Notes: generated from the sequence alone by a model not told the origin. DNA of 64,000 bases from Eurosta solidaginis (GCF_040869045.1 NC_090322.1:275368662-275432661), one strand, 5' to 3'. Counted from the stretch's first letter, positions 22,501 to 34,671 are shown. Translations and numbers: made by a program.

Positions 22501-24114
22501 TTTATGGTGATATCTCGAAAAGGCGTCCACCCATAGAACTAAGGCCCACTCCCTTTTAAAATACTCATTAACACCTTTTGTTTGATACCCATATTGTACA
22601 AACGCATTCTAGAGTCACCCCTGGTCCACGTTTATGGCGATATCTCGAAAAAACGTCCACCCATAGAACTAAGGCCCACTCCCTTTTAAAATAATCATTA
22701 ACACCTTTCATTTGGTATCCATATCGAACAAACAAATTCTAGACTCACCCCTGGTCCACCTTTATGGCGATATCTCGAAAAAACGTCCACCCATAGAACT
22801 AAGGCCCACTCCCTTTTAAAATACTCATTAACACCTTTCATTTGGTATCCATATCGAACAAACAAATTCTAGACTCACCCCTGGTCCACCTTTATGGCGA
22901 TATCTCGAAAAAACGTCCACCCATAGAACTAAGGCCCACTCCCTTTTAAAATACTCATTTGCACCTTTTGTTTGATACCCATATTGTACAAACGCATTTT
23001 AGAGTCACCCCTGGTCCACCTTTATGGCGATATCTCGAAAAGGCGTCCACCTATAGAACTAAGGCCCACGCCCTTTTAAAAAAATCATTAACGCCTTTCA
23101 TTTGATACCCATATCGTACAAACAAATTCTAGACTCACCCCTGGTCCACCTTTATGGCGATATCTCGAAAAAAAACTCATTAACACCTTTCATTTGGTAT
23201 CCATATCGAACAAACAAATTCTAGACTCACCCCTGGTCCACCTTTATGGCGATATCTCGAAAAAACGTCCACCCATAGAACTAAGGCCAACTCCCTTTTA
23301 AAATACTCATTTACACCTTTTGTTTGATACCCATATTGTACAAACGCATTCTAGAGTCACCCCTGGTCCACGTTTATGGCGATATCTCCAAAAAACGTCC
23401 GCCCATAGAACTAAGGCCCACTCCCTTTTAAAATAATCATTAACACCTTTCATTTGGTATCCATATCGAACAAACAAATTCTATACTCACCCCTGGTCCA
23501 CCTTTATGGCGATATCTCGAAAAAACGTCCACCCATAAAACTAAGGCCCACTCCCTTTTAAAATACTCATTAACACCTTTCATTTGGTATCCATATCGAA
23601 CAAACAAATTCTAGACTCACCCCTGGTCCACCTTTATGGCGATATCTCGAAAAAACGTCCACCCATAGAACTAAGGCCCACTCACTTTTAAAATACTCAT
23701 TTGCACCTTTTGTTTGATACCCATATTGTACAAACGCATTCTAGAGTCACCCCTGGTCCACCTTTATGGCGATATCTCGAAAAGGCGTCCACCCATAGAA
23801 CTAAGGCCACTCCCTTTTAAAATACGCATTAACACCTTTCATTTGGTATCCATATCGAACAAACAAATTCTAGACACACCCCTGGTCCACCTTTATGGCG
23901 ATATCCCTAAAGGGCGTCCATCTATAGAACTATTGCACACTCCCTCTTAAAATACTCTTTAATACCTTCCATTTGATACACATGTCACACAAACACATTC
24001 CAGGGTTACCCTAGCTTCATTTTCCTACATGGTGATTTTCCCTTATTTTGTCTCCATAGCTCTCAACTGAGTATGTAATGTTCGGCTACACCCGAACTTA
24101 GCCTTCCTTACTTG
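19560..24114 (-). mobile_element. Satellite-bearing interspersed element, copy 1
   Basis: Read on the minus strand it starts at 24114 with AAGTAAGGAAGGCTAAGTTC, carries TACTCAGTTGAGAGC (inverted relative to actcagttgagcagagctc at the other end of the family, seen at 63252), then the long 129-bp satellite, then non-satellite sequence with repeated gggcgtggc/ccgccc motifs (20510-19980) and a cgtccatccgttaac block (19720). The last part near 19600 appears truncated. No protein is encoded. This family resembles very abundant repeats of tephritid genomes (familiarity, not a search). It is inserted in the hAT element. Confidence 0.7.
20370..24010. repeat. ~129-bp satellite array 1, ~28 units
   Basis: Head-to-tail units of about 129 bp, each with TTTATGGCGATATCTCGAAA, CGTCCACCCATAGAACTAAG, GCCCACTCCCTTTTAAAATA, CTCATTAACACC and a CTGGTCCACC end. 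Two unit types differ at linked sites: one reads catatcg...aaacaaattctagactc, the other catattg...aaacgcattctagagtc. A rare internal duplication (aacatctcgaaaa) occurs at about 20678 and again at 21601, marking a higher-order repeat of about 923 bp. One truncated unit lies near 23165. Confidence 0.95.
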
Positions 24115-24331
24115 TTGTTTGATGTTTTTATTGTCTCCTCAAGCCCAGGAAAAAAATCATTATCAATATTCGTTGCTTTTGAAATTCGGCTTAAAATTTG
24201 CACATGGAACAACTAAAGACTCTCCTGAATTAAAAAAATTTTCTTAGTACCTCTAAATCGCGAGCCCCCTGAGAATCCCCGGGCCCGGAAAATCCCTCCC
24301 ATCCCCCCCCCCCCCCTCACGACGGGCCTGT
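24115..24331 (-). mobile_element. Probable hAT 5' terminal region
   Basis: On the minus strand this begins CAGGCCCGTCGTGAG at 24331, a CAG-type terminus as in hAT elements, followed by a poly-G run (24305-24318) and AT-rich leader. It lies on the N-terminal side of the transposase remnants at 18217-19500, from which it is separated by the inserted satellite-bearing element. A second copy lies at 26670-26899. The opposite terminus was not found. Confidence 0.55.
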
Positions 24332-24413
24332 ACATACATACATACAAAAAAAAAAAAAAACAAAAAAATAAACGTTTTGTGTAAGAATTTTAGCGAAAAG
24401 TTCGAAATTTTTA

Positions 24414-24745
24414 GGGGCCACCGTGGTGTGATGGTAGCGTGCTCCGCCTACCACACCAAAGATCATGGGAATTTTAGAAACAAGTTTTTTCAATTAGAAG
24501 AACATTTGTCTAAGCGGGGCCGCCTCACGGCAGTGTTTGGCAAGCACTTCGAGTGTATTTCTGCCATGAAAAGCTCTCAGCGAAAACTCATATGCCTTGC
24601 ATATGCCGTTCGGAGTCGGCATAAAACAAGTAGGTCCCGTCCCGCCAATTTTAAAAAAAAACCAAAAGCAGCACGACGCAAATTGGAAGAGAAGCTCGGC
24701 TTGCAATCTCTTCGGAGGTTATCGCGCCTTACATTTTTTTTTTGT
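24414..24745 (+). mobile_element. tRNA-derived SINE, copy 1 (internal deletion)
   Basis: Head GGGGCCACCGTGGTGTGATG followed by gtagcgtgctccgcc (A-box region), then body motifs taagcggggccgcc, atgccgttcggagtcggcat and gaggttatcgcgcctta, with a T-rich tail. About 27 bases around the B box are missing relative to the copy at 26975. The tail joins directly to a 129-bp satellite unit at 24745. Confidence 0.85.
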
Positions 24746-26560
24746 TATTCTAGAGTCAACCCTGGTCCACTTTTATAACGATATCTCGCAAAGGCGTCCA
24801 CCCATAGAACTAAGGCCCACTCCCTTTTATAATACTCATTAACACCTTTCTTTTGATACCCATATTGTACAAACGCATTCTAGAGTCACCCCTGGTCCAC
24901 CTTTATGGCGATATCTCGAGAAGGCGTCCACCCATAGAACTAAGGCCCACGCCATTTTAAAATACTCATTAGCACCTTTCATTTGATACCCATATCGTAC
25001 AAACAAATTCTAGACTCACCCCTGGTCCACCTTTATGGCGATATCTCGAAAAAACTTCCACCCATAGAACTAAGACCCACTCCCTTTTAAAATACCCATT
25101 AACACCTTTCATTTGATATCCATATCGTACAAACAAATTCTAGACTCACCCCTGGTCCACCTTTATGGCTATATCTCGAAAAAACGTCCACCCATAGAAC
25201 TAAGGCCCACTCCCTTTTAAAATACTCATTAACACCTTTTGTTTGATACCCATATTGTACAAACGCATTCTAGAGTCACCCCTGGTCCACCTTTATGGCG
25301 ATGTCTCGAAAAGGCGTCCACCTATAGAACTAAGGCCTACGCCCTTTTATAATACTCATTAACACCTTTCATGTGATACCCATATCGTACAAACAAATTC
25401 TAGATTCAGCCCTGGTCCACCTTTATGGCGATATCTCGAGAAGGCGCCCACCCATAGAACCAAGGCCCACGCCCTTTTAAAAAACTCATTAACACCTTTC
25501 ATTTGATACCCATATCGTACAAACAAATTCTAGACTCACCCCTGGTCCACCTTTATGGCGATATCTCGAAAAAACGTCCACCCATAGAACTAAGACCCAC
25601 TCCCTTTTAAAATACCCATTAACACCTTTCATTTGATATCCATATCGTACAAACAAATTCTAGACTCACCCCTGGTCCACCTTTATGGCTATATCTCAAA
25701 AAAACGTCTCCCCATAGAACTAAGGCCCACTCCCTTTTAAAATACTCATTAACACCTTTCTTTTGATACCCATATTGTACAAACGCATTCTAGAGTCACC
25801 CCTGGTCAACCTTTATGGCGATATCTCGAAAGGGTGGCCACCTATAGAACTAAGGCCTACGCCCTTTTAAAAAACTCATTAACACCTTTCATTTGTTACC
25901 CATATCGTACAAACAAATTCTAGAGTCAGCCCTGGTCCACCTTTATGGCGATATCTCGAGAAGGCGTCCACCCATAGAACTAAGGCCCACGCCCTTTTAA
26001 AAAACTCATTAACACCTTTCATTTGATACCCATATCGTACAAACAAATTTAGACTCACCCCTGGTCAACCTTTATGACGATATCTCGAAAAAACGTCCAC
26101 CCATAGAACTAAGACCCACTCCCTTTTAAAATACCCATTAACACCTTTCATTTGATATCCATATCGTACAAACAAATTCTAGACTCACCCCTGGTCCACC
26201 TTTATGGCTATATCTCGAAAAAACGTCCACCCATAGAACTAAGGCCCACTCCCTTTTAAAATACTCATTAACACCTTTTGTTTGATACCCATATTGTACA
26301 AACGCATTCTAGAGTCACCCCTGGTCCACCTTTATGGCGATGTCTCGAAAAGGTGTCCATCTATAGAACTAAGGCCTACGCCCTTTTATAATACTCATTA
26401 ACACCTTTCATGTGATACCCATATCGTACAAACAAATTCTAGAGTCAGCCCTGGTCCACCTTTATGGCGATATCCCTAAATGGCGTCCATCTATAGAACT
26501 ATGGCAGACTCCCTCTTAAAATACTCTTTAATACCTTCCATTTGATACAGATGTCATACA
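24746..26560. repeat. ~129-bp satellite array 2, ~14 units
   Basis: Same monomer families as array 1, starting mid-unit immediately after the SINE tail and ending in the same diverged last unit (ggcgatatccctaaa, tctatagaactatgg) as array 1 near 23900. Several units are shared as blocks (for example 25020-25290 and 25540-25790), showing local duplication. Confidence 0.95.
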
Positions 26561-26974
26561 AACACATTCCAGGGTTACCATAGCTTCATTTTCCTACATG
26601 GTGATTTTCCCTTATTTTGTCACCATAGCTCTCAACTGAGTATGTAATGTTCGGTTACATCCGAACTTAGCCTTCCTTACTTGTTGTTTGATGTTTTTAT
26701 TGTCACCTCAGGCCCAGGCAAGAATCATTATCAATATTATTTGCTTTTGAAATTCGGCTTAAAATTTGCACATGGAACAACTAAAGACTCTCCTGAATTA
26801 AAAAAAAAATGTCTTAGTACCTCTAAATCGCGGGCCCACTGAGAATCCACGGGCCCGGGGGAATCCTCCCATCCCCCCCCCCTCTCGACGGGCCTGTACA
26901 TACATACATACACACAAAAAAACAAAAAAAAAACGTTTTGTGTAAGAATTTTAGCGAAAAGTTTAAAATTTTTA
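26561..26974. repeat. Second copy of element terminus plus hAT 5' end
   Basis: Near-copy of 24000-24413: gctctcaactgagtatgtaa, the cgaacttagccttccttac end of the satellite-bearing element, the hAT-like leader, a poly-C run (near 26873) and cgacgggcctg, then the spacer before the SINE. Together with array 2 and the next SINE it shows that a block of about 2.5 kb was duplicated in tandem. Confidence 0.85.
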
Positions 26975-27320
26975 GGGGCCACCGTGGTGTGATGGTAGCG
27001 TGCTCCGTCTACCACACCAAAGATCATGGGTTCCGCCCCGGACAAAGTAACAGAAAAATTTTAGAAACAAGTTTTTTCAATTAGAAGAACATTTGTCTAA
27101 GCGGGGCCGCCTCACGGCAGTGTTTGGCAAGCACTTCGAGTGTATTTCTGCCATGAAAAGCTTCTCAGTGAAAACTCATCTGCCTTGCATATGCCGTTCG
27201 GAGTCGGCATAAAACAAGTAGGTCCCGTCCCACCAATTTTTAAAAAAACCAAAAGCAGCACGACGCAAATTGGAAGAGAAGCTCGGCTTGCAATCTCTTC
27301 GGAGGTTATCGCGCCTTACG
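26975..27320 (+). mobile_element. tRNA-derived SINE, copy 2
   Basis: Same family and orientation as 24414-24745 and at the same place in the duplicated block, but with the B-box region present (gatcatgggttccgccccgg). Tail motif gaggttatcgcgccttacg runs into T-rich DNA. Confidence 0.88.
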
Positions 27321-27374
27321 TTTACTATTTATTTTATTTTAAAATTTATATGCATTCTTAACCATTAGAGCCCC

Positions 27375-27850
27375 GTCACATAAGTAGTTTTTCATATAGA
27401 TGCGTTTAACACAATCTTATGCATTATGAGTAGACTGCACGTATTTTTATGGAGAACGGCAGATTGAGCGAAACTGGCGCCATCTGGCATGAAAAAGTAG
27501 CCAACTTTCAACTTTGTTGCAAGCAAAGCATAAGAAGAAGAATTCGACATTTGCTTTGGCTAAGGGTGCTTTCACACTTTACAAGTGAAATTATTTTTCC
27601 CACTCGTTGGTAACTTTTCTAACAATTTTCACAGTTAAAAACTGCAACAAGTATATTTCTTGTATAGTGAATGTTTATAACAGTGATTAGCAAAATTTTG
27701 TATGTGACTGGGCAAAGCGATATAAACTTCAATTGCAAAGTCTGAAGTTTCTTCATATTTACAAACGCAACGTCTTGCGAGATTGTGGCGATGTTGCTGA
27801 CATGCATAAGATTGCGTGGAATGCATCTATATGGAAAACTTCACTGTGAT
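27375..27850. mobile_element. Small TIR element (MITE-like)
   Basis: Left end gtcacataagtag then tttttcatatagatgcg and caatcttatgcat; the right end, read on the minus strand, is atcacagtgaag then ttttccatatagatgca and caatcttatgcat. The arms match at roughly 75-80% over about 50 bp. No clear target duplication and no coding frame. Confidence 0.55.
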
Positions 27851-28373
27851 CTAGATACGGTTAAAAATTGAACATGCAAATACAACAACAAATTAATCCA
27901 TATGGATCACATTGTTATTGCATTTGCATGTTAAATTTCTATCAGGATTCAGATTACTGTCCATTGCTTTCCAAGTTTGCAATAAATATATGATATAGCT
28001 AGGAATACAAAGTTATACGTTCTTTAACTTACGGAACCAAATATAACAACGCTATAAACTTTTAAGAAGCAGTGAATGAATGTCGATCGAATGTTGCAGG
28101 TAGTACAAATTTTGTGTGTGGATTTTATTTGAATATAACAGCCTATAAGAGCAAAGTGCACCACTGTTCTAAATGATGAATTTTGATAAGAAAATTTGTT
28201 TTTGGAAACGTACTGGGTTAATTAAGTCCAAACAACGAAAGATACATATACACGTCTAGCACTTTCAACGATCATATATGTTGTTTTAAATTTACTGTAG
28301 TCCATTGAATAGCCTCTAATTAGCTGGACCACTTCTTAGTTATATCAATCGCTACTTCATAACTTTAGATAGG
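27851..28373. promoter_or_regulatory. GH1 upstream region
   Basis: AT-rich 5' flank of the GH1 gene. It contains a small hairpin near 27873-27932 (catgcaaatacaacaac paired with gttattgcatttgcatg). No core promoter element is clear. Confidence 0.35.
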
Positions 28374-31300
28374 ATGAAAATCCATTTTTTCCTAATATTA
28401 TTATGGTATTTATATAAAACTATAAAATCATATTTAAGAATTTATCACGATAATTCTACCCCATAGGAAATTCGTTTACTGTGTATCTTTTTTTAGTTTT
28501 GAAAACAGAAGTGAATCGCAGAAGTGTGAATTACGGCACCGTGGAAAAAATGTTAAATTTCCAAAACAATTTCTTTTTGGAGTATCGACTGCTGCATATC
28601 AGATCGAAGGTGCGTGGAATGAAGACGGAAAGAGTCCTTCCATTTGGGACACCTATACCCATTTACATCCAGAAAGGATTGCTGATCATTCCAATGGCGA
28701 TAATGCTGCAGAATCGTACCATCGTTTCGAGCAAGATTTAAGAGCATTAAAAGAACTTAAGGTGTCTTGAAGAGCATTTAAATGAAATGTACATTTTTAT
28801 ATTGGTTTTTAAACGACTGAATTTAATTTCCTAGGTTGACTTCTATCGCTTTTCTATTTCGTGGTCCAGAGTACTGCCAAAAGCAGATACCACATCGCAA
28901 AGCAAAAAGGCTATTGACTACTATAATATGGTAATCAATACACTATTAGAAAATAATATTCAGCCTATGGTGACAATGTTCCACTACGATATGCCAGACG
29001 AGCTCTCTAGTTTCGGTGGATTTACCAATGATATAATTATTAAATATTTTCGCTTTTATGCAGATTTTCTGTTTAAAACTTTTGGTGATCGGGTAAAAAA
29101 ATGGATAACATTTAATGAACCTTTTGATTATTGTGTACCTGGTTACGGGAATGCGGACTTTCCACCAATGGTTCATGCACCAGGTGTAGCAGATTACTTA
29201 TGCTTGGATAACACATTACGAGCACATGCATCTGCTTTTCATTTATATAAAGCAAAGTATTTCGATTCGCAAAAAGGTAAAATAGGTATTACAATTAGCA
29301 GCCGGTTTTACTACAACAAAAACAAGGAGTCCGATGAAGTTGTGGATCGAGCAATGCAATACGCGGTGTGAATGTAAAATTATTTCTTTTGTTAATATTA
29401 TAATAGCTTTGATTATTATATTTTAGTTGGGTTGGTTGGCTCACCCTATCTTTGGCAAATCAGGTAACTACCCTTTTATAATTATCGAAGATATTACAAG
29501 CAATAGTATGAGGGAAGGACTTCCCTGGCCACGATTAAAGCCCTTTAATTTTCACTGGACGAAATATATAAAAGGGTCAGCAGACTTTTTAGGACTCAAT
29601 TACTATACTTCGCGCTATGTTGAGATAAGAGACCCTCCCGGTGGCGAAATTCCATCATGGGAATATGATTCTCGCATTAAATATTCATTAGACAAAAAAT
29701 GGAAGCGTGCAAAATCAAACTGGCTTTACTGTGTACCAAACGGGTTGGAAGATATTTTAAGGTATATATGTACAATATTTATATATAAGTTAAGTAATTT
29801 ATAGCAATCAATAAACCTTTTGGAATCGCATAATTACTATTCGTTATATAATCTAGATGGATTCGCGATAATTACAACAATGTCGAGGTATATATTACTG
29901 AAAATGGTTGGTCTGATGATGGTGAATTGGTCGACTTGGATCGAATTGGCTTTTTGAAGGTGGGTGCCACTGGAGTGAAGAGTTACTTATTATGAGAAAA
30001 GCTACTCTGATTATGCCCTTACTTTTATGTGTCGATACATATCAAAGGTGTCTAAGTCCATGGATGACATTTTTTCAGTTTTGTGTGCATTAAATAGTAG
30101 TAGACCGAATCAAATGTAATCCAATAATTGTCACAATTTTTTTTTTTTTAAGTTGATTAAATTCTATCTATAGATCCAAATTGTCTAAGTCCATTCAAGC
30201 GAATCGCTTGCGCTGTAATAATGCATATTGTGACATGTTTGTTGTAATTTCCAAAGTCGAAACGTCAACTGGTGCGACTTTTGACAGAAAACTTGTATCC
30301 AATTTATAAAAACTAAGTCCATATGGTTTCCCGACCTTTTTTTCAAGTGCCTAAAATGAGCATAAAATTGTTTTTATTGCAAACTAGAGTACTCGTCAAA
30401 GTTTGACCTGCTCGAAAATTGGTTTGCCTACATTCGAAAAGTAAGCATCGCTTCCCCTTGTCCCTCTCTATTCCATTCTAGCCTACTTTTTCCTAAATCT
30501 TTCTTCTTATTCTTGTCTTTCTCTTATTTCATTTATCTATCTTCCTCTCCAACTCCCAACCCCACTCCAGCTCTCATTCGCGCTCTCAGATATGTATCGA
30601 CTCATTTGTACTTTTATATGTATGAACGCATTGAGTGTACGATGTACACTGCACATTAAGCTGGGTCGATTTATTAACCTATATCGCGCCATCGATTTTT
30701 CGATAGGTTTTGGGCTCAGGAAAAAAAGTTCCACTAAGCATACCCAAAAAAATAATTTTCGAGCCTGCAAAATTTGAGTTTTTTGACTTTTTTTAATTTG
30801 ATTTTTAAGGTTTTTTTCATGACATACTTAAAAAATTTTCATTTGATTTTAAAATTTCATGTATACACTGTCCGACTCAAAATTGTCCGCTAAAAACTTT
30901 GGCGATAACAGTTTTTTGAAAAAAAAAATATTTTTTGGGTTTTGAGGAGAGTTTTGGTGAAAAAACTAATTTTTTCGCCATTTTTTAAGGGTTTCTTCAG
31001 AAACGTGCAACAGTGTTGCCTATGAAAACGAATTTGTCTCATAGTTCCTATTCCACTTAAAATTATGCGATAAAAACCTTGGCAATAACAGTTTAAAAAA
31101 AAAAAAAATTTTTTGGTTTTTGGGACTTGTTTTGGTCGAAATCGATTATTTTCATTTTCAAGGCTCCAAATCATTTTTTATTTATAAGTTTCCGTTAGAC
31201 CCACCAATAAGTATACCAAAATGATCAGGGGACGAGCTGAGATGATTTAGCCATGTCCGTCTGTCCGTCCCTCTGTCCGTTTGTTTGAACGCAAATTAGT

Positions 31301-34300
31301 CCCTCAATTTCTGAGATATCTTGATGAAATTTTGCATATTTTGAGGGAGGATTTGACATTTGTCTGAATCGACCGGATCGGACCACTATAGCATATACCT
31401 CCCATACAACCGATTGTTCAATAAGAGGGTTTTCCCCATTTCTTCCCCATTTCTGCCTCATTTTAGCAGCTAGCAACATCAAATTTTACCACAAGCTTAC
31501 GTATTGAAAAAATCGTCAAGATCGGACATATTTATAACATATATCCCATACAACCGACTGTTCAGGTAAGAGAAGTTTCATCATTTTTATGGAAACTGAT
31601 TTTTTGTCCGATTTAGACGATTTTTCAGACAACCATCTATGCCCAATACGTAAGTTTGTGGTAAAATTTGATGTTGCTAGCTGTTAAAATGAGGCAGAAA
31701 TGGGGCAGAAATGGCGAAAACCCTCTTATTGAAAAATCGGTTCTATGGGAGATATATGCTATAGTGGTCCGATCCGTTCCATTCCGACAAATGTTAAATC
31801 CCCCTCAAAATATGCATGCTTACCAAATTTCATCAAGATATCTTAAAAATTTAGGGACTAGTTTGCGTTCAAACAAACGGAAAGACGGACAGACGGACGG
31901 ACGGACAGACGGACGGACAGACGGACATGGCTAAATCAACTCAGCTCGTCCCCTGATCATTTTGGTATACTTATTTGTGGGTCTAACGGAAGCATATACA
32001 TAAAAAGTGATTTGGAGCCTTGAAAATTAAAAAAATCGATTTCGACCAAAACAAGTCCCAAAAACCAAAAAAAAAATTTCTTTTTTAACTGTTAATGCCA
32101 ACGTTTTTATCGCATAATTTTAAGTGGGATAGGAACTATGAGATAAATTCGTTTTCATCGGCAACACTTTTGCACGTTTCTGAAGAAACCCTTAAAAAAA
32201 ATGGCGAAAAAATAAATTTTTTCACCAAAAACACTCCTCAAAACCCAAAAAATATTTTTTTCAAAAAACTGTTATCGCCAAAGTTTTTAGCGGACAATTT
32301 TGAGTCGGACAGGGTATACATGAAATTTTAAAATCAAATGAACATTTTTTAAGTAGGTCATGAAAAAAACCTTAAAAATCAGAGAAAAAAAGTCAAAAAA
32401 CTCAAATTTTGCAGGCTCGAAAATTATTTTTTTGGGTATGCTTAGTGGAACTTTTTTTCCTGAGCCCAAAACCTATCGAAAAATCGATGGCGCGATATAA
32501 GTTAATAAATCGACCCAGCTTAATATGTACATATGTATCTACATATGTAACCTACAGGCTCACTTGCAAGCCGTTCTCAATGCCTTGAATGATGGTTGTA
32601 ACGTTACACACTACTCGCATTGGAGTTTAATCGATAATTTCGAATGGAATATGGGATTTACGTAAGTTAATACTCTTTTTGAGTTTTCTTTATACAGGGT
32701 GCTCTAAATACAAGCACACGATTTTTTCGTTACTTTTGCTCTTAAACGAAACGAATTAAGGTTTTTATTATGCGATAACGAAACAATAGATTTTTAGAGT
32801 TTGTTGAGCATCTCTACTAGAAGGAGGCCAAATTGGGATTATAGTACAGCGGAAATACTCCTTGGGGTCTCTCTGCACATACTGAGTAGCCATACGTATG
32901 TATATGTTTATTCATTAGGGTGGCTTGATGTTTTACCACAAAATCTTATACACGGAAAATGCTCTACAGAGTATTCTGAGCAACTCTGTTTAACTTGGCA
33001 GCACATTATTTAAAAAAATCAAGGGTTATATATAGACTTGAAATTTCCACTTTGTTGAATTAAAATTCTGACATTTATAAATCTGCATGTTTAACATTTA
33101 AACAAAAATTATAATTTTTTTTTTTTTGTAAAATTGTTTTCAGCCAGGGCCTGTATTACGTGTCACAGATCGTAACTCATTTTTTAAATCACAATAGCTC
33201 TGAAATGGTGGATCGGATTAAAGGCATATTTGAACTAGCGCCAAATAGTACTCGTTAGATCCATAACGTATTATAATTTTTAGAAAAAGGTTGAAAGTTG
33301 CATAGTTATCGCTTCAGTAAAAATGGTTTTCAGTCACAGATCGTAACACATAATATATGCCAGGTTTTGTTTCCTAATATTTATTAAAGAAGCAAGGGAA
33401 CGAATTATATTCCAAATTTGTCACTTGCATTTTGCGATACACAAAAATATACAAACACGCAAAAGACCTTTAATTAAAAAAAAAAAATATTCAAATCAGA
33501 CTAATAAATGAAGGCTGTAAGGGACGGTTCTCATTTCCTCCTTATATCATCCTAGTTCGAACCCAAATACAGACATCAAGCTCGCATTCAGAACATCTAA
33601 ATATATAAGAAATCTACTTCATGAGTTAGAAAATTCAAATTATTGCCGGCGTAACTTTTGAGTACGCAGTTTAGTAGTTAATTAAGATCTTTAATAAAGC
33701 GGCCCACTTTGGAGTGGTAAGCATATATGTATCTTTCCACTTAGCTTCTTATGATTGGTTAAAATCATACATTTTTTAAATAATTTTAAATTAACACTGC
33801 GTTAAAAAGATATCTTGTCGTTCTGCAAGTGGACCTAAGAAGTTAATCTGAGCCACTTCCAACTCTTTCAATTTGCGTTGTGCTGCTTTTTTTTCCTACA
33901 AATTGGCGGGACGGGACCTACATGTTTTATGTCGACTCCGAACGATCTCTGCAAGGCAGATGAGTTTTCACTGAGAGCTTTTAATGGCAGAAATACACTG
34001 GAAGTGCTTGCCAAACACTGCCGATGGGCGACCCCGCTTAGACAAATTTCCTTCTAATTGAAAAATCTTGTTTCTGAAATGTTGATGTTGCTTTGCCCGG
34101 GGAGTGAGCCCAGGATCTTATGTGTGGTAGGCGGAGCACGCTACCATCACACCACGGCTGCCGCTCTGAACCACTTAACTTCGCAATTCCAATGAAACAT
34201 TTAGTAAGTATCTTTTTATACTCTTGGGTACAATTATCCTTCAAATAAGTTTGAGAGTCAAAATAAGCAACCAATTTGGGTTATATTAATCCCTAGTAAT

Positions 34301-34671
34301 GAGTGCCGCTCCAAATAAGTCGACCAACTCTTTATTAGTCAAATTAGAAAACTAAAAGTTTCCAGTATTTTGATATGGCCTACATTTGTAAGACTAATTG
34401 AGCATTTTTTGTTCAAGTAAAATGAATTATTGCATTTTAAGTGAAATATTGTGTGTATTTTGGAACACCTTGTATTATGATACCTTGCGATTGCATGCTA
34501 GCAACATTTTTAATCGCCATAAACGCTTTAATTCGTTGCAGTGAAAAGTTTGGTCTCTATTACTTGAACATGACGAGCCGTAATAAAGAGCGTGTTGCTA
34601 AACATTCGGCGCATTACTACAAGAGCATCATTGAAAGTCGGAAAATACCATCAAGTGACAATTTCGTCTGA
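28374..34671 (+). CDS. GH1 beta-glucosidase / myrosinase-like, seven exons
   Basis: Exons: 28374-28405 (tentative), 28497-28761, 28835-29365, 29427-29761, 29857-29959, 32558-32661, 34542-34671. All junctions have GT/AG signals and compatible phases; the sum is 1500 bases, 499 residues plus stop. Exon 1 encodes a short hydrophobic start ([10 protein letters not shown]) that fits a signal peptide, implying secretion. Family 1 hallmarks: [33 protein letters not shown], the acid/base motif WITFNEP (Glu about 194), NYYTSRYVE, the nucleophile motif YITENGW (Glu about 403), and [20 protein letters not shown]. Length matches insect GH1 enzymes, which hydrolyse beta-glucosides in gut or saliva; the exact substrate cannot be read. 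Introns 5 and 6 are swollen by mobile DNA (a palindrome and a SINE), yet every splice site survives. Confidence 0.88.
30655..32524. mobile_element. ~1.87-kb palindromic foldback element in GH1 intron 5
   Basis: Left arm about 30655-31527 and right arm about 31606-32524 are inverted copies along nearly their whole length, with a loop of about 80 bp. Ends read attaagctgggtcgattta and taaatcgacccagcttaat. Internal landmarks in mirror order include ccatcgatttttcgatagg, gtccgactcaaaattg, ggcgccat-like cgccattttttaaggg, and ccgtctgtccgtcc (left) versus ggacggacggacag (right). No transposase is encoded and no target duplication was found. A related partial end lies at 50284-50478. Confidence 0.9.
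33858..34164 (-). mobile_element. tRNA-derived SINE, copy 3 (GH1 intron 6)
   Basis: Minus-strand copy: body motifs aatttgcgttgtgctg, ggcgggacgggacctacatg, ctgcaaggcagatgag, and the tRNA-like head at the right (gcggagcacgctaccatcac). The far 3' part with gaggttatcgcgcc is lost. The remaining intron (32662-33857) shows no gene; a segment with two cacagatcgtaac motifs (33160, 33335) is unassigned. Confidence 0.82.

Noticed and set aside
24414..24480. tRNA-like sequence on the plus strand (also at 26975, and on the minus strand near 34150 and 48980)
   Set aside because: It is the head of a dispersed SINE with a common 3' body, not a folded tRNA gene; acceptor stem and anticodon arm are not intact.
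24377..24778. A 133-codon frame across the SINE and satellite edge
   Set aside because: It is a translation of SINE body sequence; the same text appears in the other SINE copies in different frames.
20370..26560. Regular repeats considered as a CRISPR-like array
   Set aside because: The units are whole 129-bp monomers without unique spacers, in a fly genome; this is satellite DNA.
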